Position numbers and translations under genes: made by a program. Below are positions 39,001-50,075 of a stretch of DNA of 64,000 bases, piece after piece; positions within the stretch are counted from its first letter, which is position 1; the number at the start of each line of letters is the position of its first letter. The notes beneath the pieces were generated by a model. It worked only from the letters and a program-made list of their open reading frames with translations, was not told the origin of the DNA and did not search any database. This DNA is from Pachypanchax playfairii (taxonomy: Eukaryota > Chordata > Actinopteri > Cyprinodontiformes > Aplocheilidae): positions 124,001 to 188,000 of the forward strand of contig SSNP01000355.1 of NCBI GenBank assembly GCA_006937955.1, written 5' to 3'.

Positions 39001-39272
39001 GGATATATTTCTTTCTTCAGGGCCAAAATTTCACAACTTGTGGTAGAATTTGAAAGCACCTTTGGGGTAACTGCAACAATATGGGGAGAAGTGGCAACAT
39101 GCTTTAAGTTTAATGCTCTTCTGACAGGCACTCTGTCTCAATAGACCCTCTGCAGTAAGTCACTGTGGCTTCTGCAACACCAAGAAAATGATCTGTGCTT
39201 CACTAACTCATGAGCTACTCTTCCTTCTTCTAACAGAAACACATACTCTTTTCCTGATCCCATTAGATAAAG
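36084..39272. other. Mixed AT-rich DNA with a GC-richer patch near 37.5-38.1 kb
   Basis: No supported gene. The 37500-38100 patch is visibly richer in G, with an overlapping 101-codon frame at 37877-38182 that shows no domain. A poly-T run lies near 37459-37477. A 110-codon minus-strand frame at 38621-38953 overlaps a plus-strand frame and is not recognised. Confidence 0.35.
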
Positions 39273-39274
39273 TA

Positions 39275-39918
39275 CAGTGGTCGACGGTTATATGCACGAC
39301 CTCGGGGCCCAGCAGTTTTGTGCGTATAAGCGTTGTGTGCAATTATCCGTTGGTGGTCATTTGGACTGTAAACAGTGTTCAGTATTGATAACAGATAACC
39401 AGAAATGATGTAATAACACAATTACAATATATTAGGAGAATAAAACTCTCAAACAGACCAAGTCCGCATGGACGCGACGGTAACGACACAGATTAAGTTA
39501 CAGTTAATAACAGAACAGAACAGGTTTCTATATCGGATATTAAGAACTCCCTATCTGGCACTCAAAACTAGAACAAATGTTACATTTGACACTATTTCAC
39601 ACTGAAGAAGTCGGTGATTATTTTTTGGTGACCCTCGGACAGTTTCAGGCAGACGCGCTCTAGACACGTGTGCATAAACGCCAGAGCAGCCTTGTTCCAC
39701 ACACCTAACAGCGAGAGTGTGTGTGAAAACACCAGCCGAGGTGTACGGTCAAGTAACTAGTGCGAGATTTAGTGAGATGCATATATGATACCTCCAAATG
39801 TTTTGTGTATATATCCGTCGGAGCTGTACATATAAGTGTACGGATTCTCTATGAAACAGGAACGTGCCCAGCAGTTTTGTGCATATAAGCATGTTGTGCA
39901 TTTAACCGTCCACCACTG
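39275..39918. mobile_element. pogo/Tigger-type MITE with duplicated end
   Basis: A 644-bp element flanked by TA (39273-39274 and 39919-39920). It starts CAGTGGTCGACGGTTATATG and ends with the inverse of CAGTGGTGGACGGTTAAATG, the CAGTGG start typical of Tigger/pogo elements. Just inside the left end a second, inverted copy of the end occurs (39308-39359). That segment is a direct repeat of the true right end (39867-39918), sharing CCAGCAGTTTTGTGC and TATAAGC in the same order. No transposase frame remains. Confidence 0.75.
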
Positions 39919-39920
39919 TA

Positions 39921-42307
39921 TTATTCTTTTCAACTTTTTAAGATATACTTCACAAAACTGCCAATGATATTTTTTGGATGATGAATGCCTTTTAAACCCT
40001 TTAAAACTGAAGTATTGTAAAGGGCAATTTACTTCAAAGATTTCATGTTAATTTAGGGTAAAAAAAAATGTGAATCTGTTGTTTCGATCCAATCAGTAAA
40101 ATTCTCTGCACCCTCTCTTTCTGTTTGTATTGAGTCTTTCCTGAACTTGCACCATCGTTGCACAGGGAAGTCCTCTGTCCCCCATGACTTCATCCGTAAA
40201 ACTCCTTCTCATATTTTAGAAACCATAAAAGTTCACTGCAGTTCAAATGTTATGGTCATATGGAGTGCACATGATAAAAATTAAGCAGAACTGATTTTTT
40301 TGTCTGTGGTACCTTCCAAATTCATTGCATTAACATAACATACTGAACATTTAACTGGTTTTTCCTGTGTAGCATGAAACAGTAGAAAACTATCAGTGGT
40401 TTAAAAAACCACAGGTCACCAATGACACGGTCACTGCTAACATTAATAAACTGAATTACATTTACAGGTTTATTTCCAGCAAAAACATGTTTTTTTCAAC
40501 ATACTTCATTTAAAATAGAACTTGTGTAATACAACGTTATTTTTCTCTTTCTTACGATTGCTCAAAAGATACACATGCCTGTCTGGGTTTTTATCTTCCG
40601 CTGTCGCTTCTCCTTTTTATCGCTTTGTCTTCTGTGTCTCACATGCATCCTTGATGCTCCTTCTGTTGTTTGTGCATGTATAAGCAAGATTAAGATCAAA
40701 CAAATGCCCAGGCTACATCAATATTTTTCAGTTCAAAGCAGATCATATTGATATGAAAAACGGTTAAATGCTAAGCTGTAGAAAAGTAATTTGGCCTTAA
40801 CATTGGTTGATCGCCAGCTTGAATGTGGGCTATTTCAATTAGAATCTTTACATGTTTTTCTTTATTTTTAACCCCAACATCACAGTAAATCTTTTTTTCA
40901 TTACATGGAAAAGAAATTTACCTTCTTCAGTCCCATCGCTTGAGATTTCATTCACTTATAGCACTTACTCCCCACATAATATATCTGTAATTAATGTTTG
41001 TGTTGTAGAGCCCCATTCTTAGTGAACACATTCTGCAGGCTGCAAACAACGCAATATTTCATTTTGTTAAAGTAATTTTGGTTTGTAATTATATCCTTTC
41101 AACCACAGTGGAAATAACAGAGAAGACCAGATTCAGTTTTGGCCTCTATGTGAATCACAGCTGTTGCCATACTGACTCTTTATTAATGGCGTTCAGGAGC
41201 TCATCTGTGCGTTTTGATAATGGAACACTGGAGGACCCGACTTTGACAATCCTTCATCTCTGAAATGCTACAATTGATCACCAATTCAGTTGCTAACTGC
41301 AGAAAATTGAATTTCTAGCCCTAACATTGTTCGTTAACCACGGTGCCGATGAGATGGCCATCCAGATTAATGATAATAGGAGGCTGAGATGGCTTCTGAG
41401 ACGGTTTGTGAATTTGATTAGCTCGAGACGGCTGTGGAGACAAAGAGCAGCCAGTCAGACTCTCATGTGGAAGCACTTAATGAAAACCCTGTATGGAGAA
41501 TAATTGGGAAATGTTTGTCTGGCTGCAGTGCACACGATTCTCTCCTTACATTACGCAGTCTTTAAATCTATCCCACTTAGTTTTAAGCAAACAGTCAAAG
41601 ACACAAATTCATCGTCATTTGTCTCTAATTATATAATCTGGTAGGGAAAGTAAATGCATAAATGGATACTGTATGTTTCTGTGAGTGTTCAAGTGTTTGA
41701 GTTGGGTAAATGGTGTATTTTCTCTTATACCCATGTTTAATAGCAGATTTTTAACTAGTTTCTGTCAGCGTCGAACAGAAAAGGCCTAGAATCTCATTCT
41801 TTTTGCACCTAATCAAATGAGATGTAATCATTTAGGGTATTGTATCAAAAGATTGTGTTAATTATGGGTTAAACATCAGCTTAATGTTGACTGGTAACAT
41901 TTTTAGCTGCTTCTTTCTTTGTTTTATAATCTGAATTAAACATCTGTGCTTCATTTCTGTGCATTCATCCCCAAACTCTGTGAGGAATAATGAAACATCG
42001 AACATTAACTGCCCTGTTTAATTACACTTTAGTGAATAAAGGTGGGAGGAAGTGAAATTATAGAATCCTCATGTGAAAGTACATTTTCAAGGCTGTCGTC
42101 TTCATTTATGCTCCTATTGTCACGTACTAATACAACAAACATTTCAGAAAAGGAAGAAGGCATTGCAAGTAATTGTTTGGATGAATGTGTAACGTCGGAT
42201 GAAGACGACATTACTTGAAGAAATAAAGGTGGTTGAGGGGTGCAGCTGTCAGCAGGCATGATAAATGAATAATAGGCTGAGTAAGAATCACATAATGAAG
42301 TAATGCT
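39921..42307. other. Unique-looking DNA; candidate conserved block near 41.3-41.6 kb
   Basis: No supported exon. The 41331-41640 segment has balanced composition, no simple repeats, and clustered homeodomain-like ATTA/TAAT cores. This appearance is typical of vertebrate conserved non-coding elements, but conservation cannot be judged from one sequence. Confidence 0.3.
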
Positions 42308-42398
42308 TTAAAGACCCACTCTGGAGAAAATTGTGTCTTTCTTGTTAACATGTTCTTGTGGAATTTTTTTGATGCTAGAGGACATATCTTAAAATTAA

Positions 42399-42878
42399 AG
42401 CAGAACTAAGTACGTTTTTCACCTCAATAAATGTTTTCTAGAGTCCCTGTGGGGGTAAACAAGGACTTGGTGGGGTGATTCGTGGGTCCCTCCCCTCCCT
42501 CCGGGGTCTGTGTCCTGAAAGCAGCACTTGCAACTTTCAGTGGATCGGACCCGACTAATCTCGCGAGAACAAACCTGCTTTACGGCACTCACACTCACGT
42601 ACATAAATACAAGCATGAAGCCCTTGCCGTTGTTAGCAACGCCTCCCTTAGGAGCGCAAAGATGACAATAATACTCACCTGTCGAGACATTTTCTTGGTT
42701 TTGTTTTTCTTTCTTCTTGCAAAAGCGTTCTCTGCGCGTTGTTGTTGGGGGGGCGGCGGCGGGGTGGAGGGGGGGGGGGGGNNNNNNNNNNCGGCGGCGG
42801 CGGGGGAACGTTACGACAGTGAGCTTTCACAGGGGACCAGTAGGGGGAGAGCGAGAGCAAAACTTACTTAGTTCTGCT
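42399..42878. mobile_element. Nested TTAA MITE, family H, with assembly gap
   Basis: Ends AGCAGAACTAAGTACGTTTT and AAACTTACTTAGTTCTGCT are inverted repeats, flanked by TTAA at 42395-42398 and 42879-42882. It interrupts family G copy 2 at a site that is a single TTAA in family G copy 1. The middle is GC-rich with a poly-G/CGG tract and ten N (42782-42791), so its true length is unknown. Open frames across the gap, such as 42482-42871, are not credible genes. Confidence 0.9.
42751..42804. repeat. Poly-G/CGG tract with assembly gap
   Basis: GGGGGGGCGGCGGCGGGG followed by poly-G, ten N, then CGG repeats. The tract belongs to the family H MITE and is likely to be sequence-length unstable. Confidence 0.85.
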
Positions 42879-43261
42879 TTAAGCTCAAAATTGCATTTCT
42901 GAGTATTTCTGCATTCAAATTGCTGTGAATCAGCAGACGCAAAAATGCAGTTTAAAAAAGGGTTCATTTGTGACGTAGCAAAAGCATTGGGCAGGCCACA
43001 AGCTCCTGCTGCACTAGCTATAAGCTAGCTGTAAGCTAGCAGTGGCGCTACTATAAACAGAGAGCTCTCAGCCATGGGTAAGGGGGATCCTCTGCACCAA
43101 TGGTTCCACCTACAGTACAGAGGCGAATTGCTAATGAGCTACTGCCGCTATGCAGAAAGAGAACTTCCTAGAAAATGGCACAGGTTTTGTGATTTTGGGT
43201 AAGAACGCCATAATGGTAACATTTTAAGATAGCTGAAAGGATGATCGGAGTGGGTCTTTAA

Positions 43262-45451
43262 CACCAAGCTGTATATTATCTCTTTATTTCTAGTTCAATT
43301 TTTTTTCTGACGCAGATCGATTGTGGTTGGAAACGTCGGGTCATATGATCCCACATACTGACACTTTCTGATAAGTGTTTTACAGAGAGATATTCAACCA
43401 CTTTTTTTTTTTTAATGATTAGTGCATACTTCATGTTTATTACACATTTTCTCCATTAGTACAAATAGCATTAAAGGTTTGTTTTATTGAATGAGAAAGC
43501 TCTTCACTTGGCTGTTTCAAATTCCCCAGAAAACAGAAGTTAATTAGGTATAAAATTCAAAGCAAAACATCAGCTTGTACATATACACAATAAAAAAAGC
43601 ACAAAAACATTCACAGCCACCCTCAATTACCTTTTTTTTTTGGCCTTCTTCAGTCTGCGTTCTGCTAACTCATTTACATGGGGCAATATTAAAAAGTAAA
43701 CACAATAGAAGCTCTCTGTGAGGTTAAACCTGCCTCTAATTAACAAAAAGCGAACTTGAAACGGGAATTAGTCTCTGAAAGGGAGTCTGTTAATGAAGTG
43801 TGTGAATAGAATGAAAGAAGAAAGTACTTGGCCTTCCTTGATGGAGAAAGGTTAATGACTGTATAGAGCTGACCAGGAGAGACTTCCTCTCGCTCTGCCT
43901 GGGGTCCCGATCCACTGGCCTTTGCTTTGTGTTGGTCTTCTGCAAAGAAAACTCCTTTAACTCTAATGTTGCTTTTTAGTGAAATTCAATGCCATAAATT
44001 ATCATGTCATATTAATATATATAGTGTATTTTTTATTTATTTATTAGGTTTTGATTAATTGCGCAGAAAAAGCCGCTCTAAACACAAGCACAGCATGTGA
44101 TATTTTAAATGTAATTGTCTGATATTAAAACTTAATACTGACTGGAATTACTGTAATCCTTTTTATTATCTAAAGCTGTTGGTAAAAATAAAATGTCGAA
44201 CTCTTTCTACTTTCTTGCTGCTTTTTAAATGCAGAAATCACAAGAAGTAGGAGTTAAAATGTCTTTATGAAATGGAACATTCCTTGGAGAAGCCTTGGCG
44301 TCATCAGCCTTAGTCACTTCCTTTTACGTAAACACACACAATGTGTTTTTATTAAAGTCACATTATGCTGTGTTACAATGTCTATCTCAAAGTTCTATTG
44401 GACAAATAGTTTTTGTGCTTATTTAAAAACCTTATAATAGACCTTGTTACCAATTAGAAAATGTTTGAATTACATCAAACTACACTGATGGATGATGGGT
44501 GGATAGGTTAATTAAACAAAGAGGGGTTGAAATCTCTCTAGATTACGAGTCTCTGTAGTGAAACTTGTGTTGACCTGATAGCTGGACAGCAACTGTGTCA
44601 TGATGTCACATGCAGCTGGCTGATTAAACGGGTCATGTCTCTCAGCAGGCATCAGCAATGGAAACTTACAGCCACTAGTTCAATATATAGGATCCACAGA
44701 TGCTCCCTTTCAGTTACACATCCACAAACATGACTCCTGTATGCAACAAGCAAGGCAGACCTCCTTCCCTTCCTTCCTCTTGTCATTCTGTCTGCAGTGT
44801 CAATCTGAAAATTTTATAGAAAAGGGCTGGTTTCACTGAAAAAACATAGTTCTGCTTTCCCAATATCTCTGCTGTGTCCCTATAAGCACTCCAAGCGTGT
44901 GCACATTCTTCATGACAATTGATAAAAGAAATGGTTTAAACTTTCTTCTCCTTGATCTCTGTTTTGCTCCTTCTTCACATTCTAGGTGACTCTACTTCAA
45001 CTCGTCTGGATTTGGGGTCTTATTAACTGGAGCTTTGGAAGGCTCCTTCAACTGCTCTCTCATCTAAACAACTTCAACCACACACACACACACACACACA
45101 ATGAAAAGGAAAGTCAAAAAGATTTCAGTTACTCAACTTCCACACTAAGTTTCAAGGAGCAGAAGGAGATTTAATATTAAGGGGAAAAGGGAAATTTGAC
45201 AAACCTCTGTTATGCTGTTTTGCAGTTGTTAGAATTTAACCAGAGTTTCTAATTTCTGAGAGCAACTTGAAGGAAGATTTGGATGGAAAGGTGTATTTTT
45301 TCCAGATGAGGGTGTGAACAAATTTATAAATACAGTTTTTTTCTTTTTAAAGAAGTGGGGCAGATTTCTTATTATTTGCATCAAAGATTCTGAAAAACAA
45401 AAGCTCCTTGAGGTGGATGCTAATAGTTTTCACAAAACGTTTATAAGACAC
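43262..45451. other. AT-rich DNA without supported genes
   Basis: Nothing beyond small simple repeats was recognised: poly-T near 43402-43411 and a CA microsatellite of about ten units near 45080-45100. The 43840-43940 part has more balanced composition, with no identifiable function. Confidence 0.4.
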
Positions 45452-45455
45452 TTAA

Positions 45456-45841
45456 AGTTGCGATCTGGAGTTTTCCCCTTTTCAGGAGTCAGGTATAATT
45501 TTTTTTAAAAATTCCATAAAAGTGATAGTCTGACCCAGTTCTGTAATATAATGTAGGAAAATGTTTTTTTTTTTTCTTTTTTCAAAGCCCCCCTGTCCCA
45601 TAGTGGTGCATTTAATTGTAACAGGGTGCTGGTCATCATTAGCCAATAGCATTCTACATCCGCATACATACAGCTGTCAGTCAACCAAGCATGTGCGCGC
45701 ACGTATCCTGAAGAACTGCGGCTGGCCGGTGTTTACAAGTTGTTTAAACGTCTAATCACTAAAACATTTAAAATAAATGAATAAACATACAAATTGTATA
45801 AATGTAACTTACCCATGATATCTCCATCGTAACATTCTAGG
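45456..45841. mobile_element. TTAA MITE, family E, copy 2 (right part missing)
   Basis: TTAA at 45452-45455 is followed by AGTTGCGATCTGGAGTTTT. The sequence then matches the reverse complement of 27800-28180 up to about 45831 (CCATCGTAACA). The remaining ~120 bp expected from copy 1 is not found; family F starts at 45846. Either family F inserted here and the far part was deleted, or copy 2 was already truncated. Confidence 0.7.
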
Positions 45842-45845
45842 TTAA

Positions 45846-46617
45846 AGGAACTTAAGGCAGCTTTACAAAATCTGACTCACTGCTGCCACGACAGGCGCTG
45901 TGGCTAACTGCAGCCACCAGCCAAGCCGGCACGGGAGCGCGCACAGACACTTTACAGACGGTTCGTCTTCACAGCACTGCACCGGGGAGGCTAACATACT
46001 TCACGTCAGGTCTCTCCACTCTGTTATTTGATTTGATCTCATCATTTTCATACTGTATCAGATTCTAAACACGATCTATAATGTTTTCTCACCTGGTCAC
46101 AAGGAAATGAGCCATGTCAGCATCCGTTTTCACTCCCAAATGCAGCTGAAGTTCCCTCCATGAACCGAACGCATATCCAATATTTATGCGGGTGCCTGCC
46201 CGGCTTCGGTCATATTTTTTTTTTAGACTCACGAGATGCCGCTGATAAAGTCTTTTTTTTTCTTCGTGGTGCCACTTTTTTGGGGGGTGAGAGTGGATGC
46301 AGGTCGTTTGCTGGCTGCAGAAACATCCATAAGTATACCTTCAGTGTTTGAATCCAAGTCCACGGCGGCCATGTACTTCCTGTTCAAGAGCTGTCGGCAA
46401 CGCGCATGCAGCGTCAATTTACGCCACATCCCTACAACTGCGCGGGAAATTCGGACGTCGAACTGCAGCGCATTATGTGGCACACAGCGTTTCCAAGGCA
46501 ACAGACATATATGCGGATGGCCTTGTTATTTTGGGTTTTTAATGCTTCATGACCCATTAGCATTGAATAAACTGGAAATGCATGTGTAGTTTTTCACAAA
46601 TCTTGCCTTATGTCCCT
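45846..46617. mobile_element. TTAA MITE, family F
   Basis: A 772-bp element flanked by TTAA (45842-45845 and 46618-46621). The left end reads AGGAACTTAAGGCAG and the right end, inverted, reads AGGGACATAAGGCAAGATTT. The interior is GC-richer than its surroundings, with overlapping frames on both strands (46229-46589), none of which matches a transposase I know. Confidence 0.8.
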
Positions 46618-46827
46618 TTAACAAAGAAACAGAGACAGAAAAAACACTAACATTTAACATGACAGGAATATTTTATAACTGGGAGAAAAGCATAGCATCT
46701 GGAGAAAACTCCACACATCCACTGGAAGATCATGCAACATCTCAACATGTTTCTTTTTAATACACGTTGTGACAAAAAAGGCAATAAAAACAAACAGGAT
46801 GAGCCGAGCAGCCATCTTGATATTTAA

Positions 46828-47409
46828 AGCGGCCCTTCCATTAAAAACGTTTTTTTCTGAGGTTTCTGTTGAATATTTTAGGTCCACAGGTGTTCTTACC
46901 TTCATAGTGGGTGTGAAAACAGGTCGACAACTTCTCTTTCAGTTTTAATCTCTCAAACTACGCAGGTGGCGATAACACCCGAGTTCTCCCGAGTCCTAAC
47001 GGCCTGTATCTGTTTCATCACAACTCCTTTGTTCGTTAGTATTCGGCAGCTCCTGTAGTTGAAACCACGCCTAGCATGCTGCTGGCTAAAAGCTGTAGCA
47101 TAAGATGTAGCAAACAGAAAGACACGACATCTGACATTGCCATGCACAGCGGGGCAGGAAACAGTATTCTTTTCTCTCATAGGCTAGTTTGTTAGCCAAT
47201 CAGAGTCCAGCAAATGCGAACAATGAATATGAGCGAGCTGCTGACGAAGCTGCCTGACGGAAGGAACCACCCGAATTTTAACGCAGACAGATTGAAAAGG
47301 TCTGTTAATAAGTGTTTCCTGATGTTTTGTAGATATAAAATTTTTCCTATTACAGGTTAATATTTAAGAAATAACCACAAAGTCCTGAAATTTGTATGAA
47401 ATTGTCTCT
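46828..47409. mobile_element. TTAA MITE, family D, copy 2
   Basis: A 582-bp element, TTAA at 46824-46827 and 47410-47413. The left end is AGCGGCCCTTCC and the right end AATTGTCTCT. It is collinear with 25319-25883, sharing CTTACCTTCATAGTGGGTGT, CCCGAGTTCTCCCGAGTC and the CCAAT-like AGCCAATCAG (47194-47203), with scattered substitutions and small indels. It has no coding capacity. Confidence 0.85.
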
Positions 47410-47413
47410 TTAA

Positions 47414-49209
47414 GGTGGTTGATCAACATATAAAGACATGTGAACTGATAACGCAGGAAAAAGGTTTATCTTTATATCTATTAGAAACTATCAAGTGTTT
47501 CAAAACAGCTTGGAGATTCTTTTCCTTCTCTGTTCATCTCCGTATCAAGTTTAAACATGAAAATGTTTCTTTTAGTCTCCCCGTAAAGTTTTGGATGAGA
47601 AGATTTTAACTTGTTTTGCTGCTATTAATTTGTATTTTACTTCCAATCAGGGGCCACAAATTCTGGTTATAAATTGATTATACTTAAGAATACAATTGAA
47701 ATAGTTTGTACCTAAAGTAAACACTAAATATTCCTAGACAAGATAACAGTAAGAAGTACAAATATATGAAAAAAAATATGTTGTAGCTGTTAAATGATTG
47801 TTATGTAACCTTGGATGTTTATGTATTTATGTGCAAACCCTGAAGAATCATCATCTTTTACCAGGTTTTAGGTTATTTCCAAATTTCCTAGAATATTAGA
47901 CAAAGAATGTATCACACAGTGATAAAAAGATTTATGCAATTTCAATCTGATCAAATTATATTTGTGCCATCAATAAACAAATCTTTACATAAAGTCAGAG
48001 AGCAACAGCTGATAATTCATCAGCCCTTTCCAAATATTTTAGATATCAGTTCTGCTAAAGCAGAGAGGACGAGCTGCTAATTAAATTAGACTAAAGTCAA
48101 GTTTGGTGAATCGACCATCTTTAATTGACTTTTCCCAACTCGTCTAACAATAAGGATGGAGTTTCTCTACCTACTCAAATGTTTATATTTATTCATTTTT
48201 TACTCCTTTCTGTTTACCAACTGTGACACTGGACATTTTTCTTTTTGTCACTCCATGGGGTTCTGACCCCCACACCAACAAATTAAGTAAATGCCAATCA
48301 AACATGACAGCCAGTCAGAAGTGTTCCTGTTTCAGTGATCAGTCACAAGCAGAAATGTGAAAAGATGTTCCAGCATTGTTGCTTTGACTTCTGTCGCTTT
48401 CCTTATTTCTCGCTTCGGCACAAAGAGATATTTTTATGTAAGTCGATGATTCTGTGTAAGGTTTGTTTGTGATTCAACATCTTGGCTGGATATTGTTGAG
48501 ACGGCCAGTTTGTTTGCACTGATTGGTGTTTTTACAGGGATGTCATCACATCTGCAATATGTCAACAAAATGTAAATGAATTGAATCAGTAACAGTTATC
48601 TATTTAAACTCTAGAGTGACGTGCTAGTTATAAAAGCTTATTTTGCAAGCGGGTTGGTGTGGTTGGATCCACACTGTTCCCACGCTGATTAAACATTTAC
48701 GCTCTTCTATTTCTCTCCACTAAATAACATTCCCAAAACTTCAGAGAAATAACCTTAATAAAGGTATTTTGTGGCTATCTTTTGCCGACATGATATGATA
48801 TGATCATAAACACTGTTGTAAAGGCTGGTTTTGATGTGTTTTAATGTGGTCAGCTGATGTCATGCTCCTATAATCATGATTAATAAACAATTTAATAAAC
48901 TTGGTTGACAAGTTAATGTTGATCTCATGAAACAAGAATGATTTAACAGCACGCTCAGTTGTTCTTCTAATGTGAAGAAACTGCGGTAAATAAAACTGCT
49001 TTTCATGTCAACGCTTATAAATAAATTCTAGACTGTTTATGTCTGAAGGCTTTGGGAAAATGGACCTTGTTTAAAAGTTAAAGACAACAGTCCTGGTCTT
49101 GTTATTGGGTAGTTGGACTGAATAAAACAATAAGTCTTCGAAATGATTTGGAACCATTTATCATGCTAACTTATTAGAAAATTGTTTTGGGATTTTCAAT
49201 GTTTTCTAT
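47414..49209. other. Unique-looking AT-rich DNA
   Basis: No exon, RNA gene or transposon end was recognised. The 47990-48140 and 48280-48520 stretches lack simple repeats and could be regulatory, which is untestable here. Confidence 0.4.
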
Positions 49210-49213
49210 TTAA

Positions 49214-50071
49214 AGGCACAATATGTCAAATTTTCAATATTATGCTTTTTAAAAATAAAGTAATACCATAATTAGAGCACTAAACAAAATGTTGTTTACC
49301 ATTACAACAAACGAGCAGCATAGTCTAGCGGAAAGGAGATCGCCTTTCATTCGAAGGACCACGAGTTAGATCCCAGGTGCCGGCAAACTACGTCGAAGTA
49401 TCATTGGGCAAGATACTGAACCCGCCACCCTGGGGCCGCCATAGTCTATCGGGAAGGAGGTCACCCTCTGATTGGGAAATCGACGCTTGATCCCCTGTCC
49501 CTGCAGACATGTCGAAGTATTCTTGAACAAGATACTGAACCCCGCAACTGTCCCCCGGGCACTTCACAAGATGGCTGCCCTCTGCTCCTCACCTCACGGT
49601 GAGGATCGGTAAAATGCAGAGCTGAATTTTCCCACGAGGGATTAATAAAGGTGAAATATTATTATAGATATTAATTCCATATGTGATTTATTTTTAATTT
49701 AAAAAGTTATTGATCTTTTTTTAGATTTTTTGGGGGGAGCAGGTTTGGGAGGGGGAGTGTTCAGCACTTGGGGAAGTAACATTCATTTCACCTCCCGGTG
49801 AAAAAGAGCATGGAAGAAGTCACTTCAACGCGAGCAGTATCATTGCCTGAGGGGAATTCTGCGAAAATAAAAAAGGGACACTTTTTTCCACTTGGAGTTG
49901 AAAAGCCCGACACTGAGTCTCTTCAACGCTGCCGCTGTGTGTGACGGAGTGAGGAATAATACTCGTTTCTGCCACCCTGTGGTGGTTAGTGGAACTGACG
50001 TGTTGTGATTTGGCTCATTACAGTTACCTGGTGTTGGAAATAAAAGCAATTATTTTCTATATAGTATTCCT
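49214..50071. mobile_element. TTAA MITE, family I, carrying a SINE
   Basis: TTAA at 49210-49213 and 50072-50075 flank ends AGGCACAATATGTC and, inverted, AGGAATACTATATAG, an imperfect inverted pair. A SINE occupies about 49315-49667; without it the element is about 505 bp. The match between the two ends is weaker than in the other families, so the right boundary is less certain. Confidence 0.6.
49315..49667 (+). mobile_element. Double-headed tRNA-derived SINE
   Basis: Two related tRNA-like heads stand in tandem. Head one, from 49315, has CATAGTCTAGCGGAAAGGAG (A-box region) and GAGTTAGATCCC (B-box region). Head two, from about 49432, has CATAGTCTATCGGGAAGGAG and CGCTTGATCCC. Each is followed by the same linker (GTCGAAGTAT, then AAGATACTGAACC). 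The tail (GAGGGATTAATAAAGGTGAA) ends in ATT-rich sequence. The pol III boxes are decayed, so it is unlikely to be transcribed now. No clear target duplication was found. Confidence 0.7.
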
Positions 50072-50075
50072 TTAA

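Larger units (their letters stand above)
42312..43257. mobile_element. TTAA MITE, family G, copy 2 (interrupted)
   Basis: TTAA at 42308-42311 and 43258-43261 enclose ends AGACCCACTCTGGAG and, inverted, ATGATCGGAGTGGGTCT. The interior matches 35591-36079 (for example GAGGACATATCTTA and GCATTTCTGAGTATTTCTGC). The family H element at 42399-42878 splits it; without that insert and one TTAA it would be about 462 bp. Confidence 0.85.

Noticed and set aside
42482..42902. Open frames across the gap in the family H MITE
   Set aside because: They run through ten N and a poly-G/CGG tract inside a non-coding MITE.
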